From Roseomonas sp. (GTDB lineage: Bacteria > Pseudomonadota > Alphaproteobacteria > Acetobacterales > Acetobacteraceae): a DNA stretch of 64,000 nt. This document shows positions 62,623 to 64,000 of this stretch, one piece after another. The stretch spans positions 52,296-116,295 of the forward strand of contig JADCFQ010000006.1 of the NCBI GenBank assembly GCA_020249435.1, read 5' to 3'. The notes below the pieces were generated by a model that saw only the letters and a program-made list of their open reading frames with translations, was not told the DNA's origin and searched no databases. The translations under genes and the position numbers were made by a program. The number at the start of each line of letters is the position of its first letter. Position 1 is the first letter of the stretch.

Positions 62623-63384
62623 ATGCCCCGCTATGCGTTGAGGCTGGAATATGATGGCGCGCCCTTTTGCGGCTGGCAGCGGCAGGATGGCCTGCTTTCC
62701 ATCCAATCTGTTTTGGAAGACGCCGCCGCGCATTTGAATGGCGGAGAGCCCCCCTTGGTCACCGCCGCCGGGCGCACCGATGCCGGCGTGCATGCCGAAG
62801 CCCAAGTGGCGCATCTTGATCTGCCGGCTGGCCTGCCGCCTGAGCGGGTGCGAGAGGCGCTGAACTTCCACACCCGCCCGCACCCCGTGGCAATCACGGG
62901 CGCGGCGGTGGTGGATGACGCATGGTCGGCCCGGTTTTCTGCCATTGGCCGCGCCTATCGCTACCGGATTTTGAACCGCCCAGCGCGCCCGGCGTTGGAT
63001 TGGGGCCGCGTGTGGCATGTGAAAAAACGCCTGGACGCGGCAGCGATGCATGAGGCCGCGCAAGGGCTTTTGGGCCGGCATGATTTTTCCGCCTATCGCG
63101 CGGCGTCCTGCCAGGCGAAGTCCCCCTTGCGCACGCTCGATCGGCTGGATGTGACGCGCTTGGGTGATGAGATTGAAATCATCGCCGAGGCGCGGAGTTT
63201 TTTGCACCACCAGGTGCGCAATATGGTCGGCACGCTGGTGGAGGTTGGCTATGGCCGCCGCCCGGCTTCCTGGCCGCGTGCGGTGTTGCTCGGCGGGGAC
63301 CGCGCCAAGGGAGGGCAGACCGCGCCGCCGGAGGGGTTGGTGCTGACTTCCGTTACCTATCCCGAAAAGGTGGAATGGCGGTAG
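62623..63384 (+). CDS. truA: tRNA pseudouridine(38-40) synthase
   Basis: 253 aa from ATG 62623, 4 bp after the fmt stop. Catalytic Asp in TAAGRTDAGVHAEAQVAH; also RYALRLEYDGAPFCGWQRQ at the N-terminus and ARSFLHHQVRNMVGTLVEVG near the C-terminus. Modifies U38-40 in the anticodon stem. Completes the def-fmt-truA operon common in Alphaproteobacteria. Confidence 0.96.
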   Translation: MPRYALRLEYDGAPFCGWQRQDGLLSIQSVLEDAAAHLNGGEPPLVTAAGRTDAGVHAEAQVAHLDLPAGLPPERVREALNFHTRPHPVAITGAAVVDDAWSARFSAIGRAYRYRILNRPARPALDWGRVWHVKKRLDAAAMHEAAQGLLGRHDFSAYRAASCQAKSPLRTLDRLDVTRLGDEIEIIAEARSFLHHQVRNMVGTLVEVGYGRRPASWPRAVLLGGDRAKGGQTAPPEGLVLTSVTYPEKVEWR

Positions 63385-63409
63385 GGCTCTGCCCTCCCGT
63401 ACCCACCCG

Positions 63410-63457
63410 CCAAGGGCCGTGAGGCCCTTGGAACCCGGAACTTGAGTTGGTCCGGGT
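63410..63457 (+). other. tandem hairpins after truA
   Basis: CCAAGGGCC GTGA GGCCCTTGG (63410-63431) is a perfect 9-bp stem with a GTGA tetraloop. ACCCGGA/TCCGGGT (63433-63439 and 63451-63457) forms a second 7-bp stem. Only a weak GTTT follows, so termination may need Rho. They mark the end of the translation-gene operon; the next ~160 bp (to 63619) shows no convincing gene. Confidence 0.6.
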
Positions 63458-63619
63458 CGTTTAACGCGGCGTCGCATTTGCGGCCAAGTGTCTGCTACCG
63501 GCGGACCCTGTCCACAAGGCTTTACTAGCTAAGCAGCAGTCAAACACTCTCGTCTTGAAACAGAGCGATATTGGCAATGCAAAGCGGCGAAAGATACTGG
63601 GACAAAATTTTCCCGCAAG

Positions 63620-63844
63620 CTAGCGAGGCGGCGGCTTCTCGCCCAGCTTGTGTGTCTCGTCGATAGCACGAGCAACAATCCGAACTAGCCATCGGGACAG
63701 CAGTCCTCCACGAGCCTCGCCACTGAGATCTCGCGTAGCCGCCTCGCGCGGATTGAAAAGTAGTCGCTCGAAAGCAGCCGCTGTCATCGCACGCACGTGC
63801 TCATCGGCGTCAGCCGGGGCTGCTTGTTCCTTAAAGCCCGGCAC
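63620..63844 (-). CDS. hypothetical protein, possibly the 3' part of a longer or disrupted gene
   Basis: 74 aa if GTG 63844 is the start. The frame has no stop upstream as far as the window end (126 codons in total to 64000), so this may be the C-terminal part of a larger protein. Visible sequence: QAIATAVPGFKEQAAPADADEH, AAAFERLLFNPREAA, LVRIVARAIDETHKLGEK. No TM helix and no recognised domain. Base composition is visibly less GC-rich than the preceding 63 kb. If the plus-strand element beginning near 63899 is an insertion sequence, this gene would be its interrupted target. Confidence 0.45.
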   Translation of the reverse strand: MPGFKEQAAPADADEHVRAMTAAAFERLLFNPREAATRDLSGEARGGLLSRWLVRIVARAIDETHKLGEKPPPR

Positions 63845-63904
63845 GGCGGTCGCAATGGCCTGTCCGGCGTCAGCACCTATGGGACCAAATTGGCGATTTG
63901 AGTA

Positions 63905-63966
63905 ACGGAGGATTTCTGGCTCATCGTAACCCCAAGGAGAGTGAAGATGAGCCAGAAATCCTCCGT
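63905..63966 (+). repeat. perfect 21-bp inverted repeat enclosing a ribosome site and start codon
   Basis: The left arm (63905-63925) and right arm (63946-63966) are exact reverse complements over 21 bp, separated by 20 bases. AAGGAG (63934-63939) is in the loop and the ATG at 63947 is inside the right arm. As RNA this forms a very stable stem that buries the start codon. Transcription starting upstream of the left arm would give a blocked message; initiation inside the loop would not. Confidence 0.95.
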
Positions 63967-64000
63967 CCCACCCACGCGGGTACCAGCCGAAAAGCTTGTA
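63947..64000 (+). CDS. possible transposase OrfA (start only; runs off the window)
   Basis: ATG with AAGGAG seven bases upstream. The 18 visible codons read MSQKSSVPPTRVPAEKLV. The ending PAEKLV resembles, from memory, the N-terminus of IS3-family OrfA proteins that continue KDIRRATR, but the fragment is too short for a firm call. The strong ribosome site and the protective hairpin favour a real gene. An opposing open frame on the minus strand overlaps it. Confidence 0.4.
   Translation, partial: MSQKSSVPPTRVPAEKLV

Overview
The window looks like chromosomal DNA of a GC-rich alphaproteobacterium, most likely Rhodospirillales/Acetobacteraceae (Roseomonas-like). Indicators are a CcrM-type GANTC methyltransferase next to rnhB, a hprK-rapZ-EIIA-HPr-EI cluster without sugar permeases, a DUF1150 gene beside hsp20, an Asp-rich HemB, and four Bug/TctC-type substrate-binding proteins. 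Genes are densely packed, often with 1-4 bp stop/start overlaps. No gene-free gap exceeds 300 bp; the largest are about 200-235 bp.

Layout. 1-5.1 kb: 3' part of xanthine dehydrogenase xdhB, convergent with general amino-acid ABC transporter genes aapJ-aapQ-aapM (the ATPase aapP is absent). 5.3-9.3 kb: ccrM, rnhB, an MFS permease and a Bug receptor. 9.4-12.4 kb: a small hypothetical gene, then metY-hemB behind a structured leader with a parS-like palindrome. 12.5-19.2 kb (minus strand): Bug receptor with a clear intrinsic terminator, a membrane/coiled-coil hypothetical, a CoxL-like molybdenum hydroxylase, an MFS permease and a D-lactate dehydrogenase. 19.4-23.4 kb: HpcH/HpaI aldolase, hotdog thioesterase, flavin monooxygenase, threonine-dehydratase-like PLP enzyme. 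23.5-27.4 kb: regulatory PTS operon. 27.4-28.4 kb: azlCD.

28.5-33.2 kb: a 1504-residue DUF4011/SF1 helicase/endonuclease/DUF3320 protein with a 53-residue membrane protein directly upstream. 33.3-36.4 kb: DUF1003 protein, manC, PaaI-like thioesterase, and a conserved-looking gene interrupted by an in-frame stop after codon 7. 36.5-42.7 kb: ketopantoate reductase-creatininase-M20 amidohydrolase operon, divergent from a complete tripartite tricarboxylate transporter tctCBA. 42.9-46.9 kb: suhB followed by a three-gene envelope unit (OmpA-like, MotA/ExbB-like, MotB-like with a long coiled coil). 47.1 kb: tRNA-Arg(CCU). 47.2-51.9 kb: proline iminopeptidase, RsmB-type methyltransferase, GT39 transferase, DedA protein.

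51.9-55.4 kb: Mla-type lipid transport operon mlaEFD plus lipoprotein. 55.4-58.1 kb: TrmH-type methyltransferase, Ldh-family oxidoreductase, fourth Bug receptor. 58.2-60.2 kb: M20 hydrolase and a SAM methyltransferase. 60.2-61.0 kb: DUF1150-hsp20. 61.2-63.4 kb: def-fmt-truA. The last ~540 bp are visibly less GC-rich and end in a perfect 21-bp inverted repeat that encloses the Shine-Dalgarno and start codon of a reading frame leaving the window, possibly an insertion-sequence transposase.

The best candidates for little-described biology are the MotA/MotB-like unit after suhB, the helicase-nuclease with its small membrane partner, and the start-codon-sequestering hairpin at the right edge.
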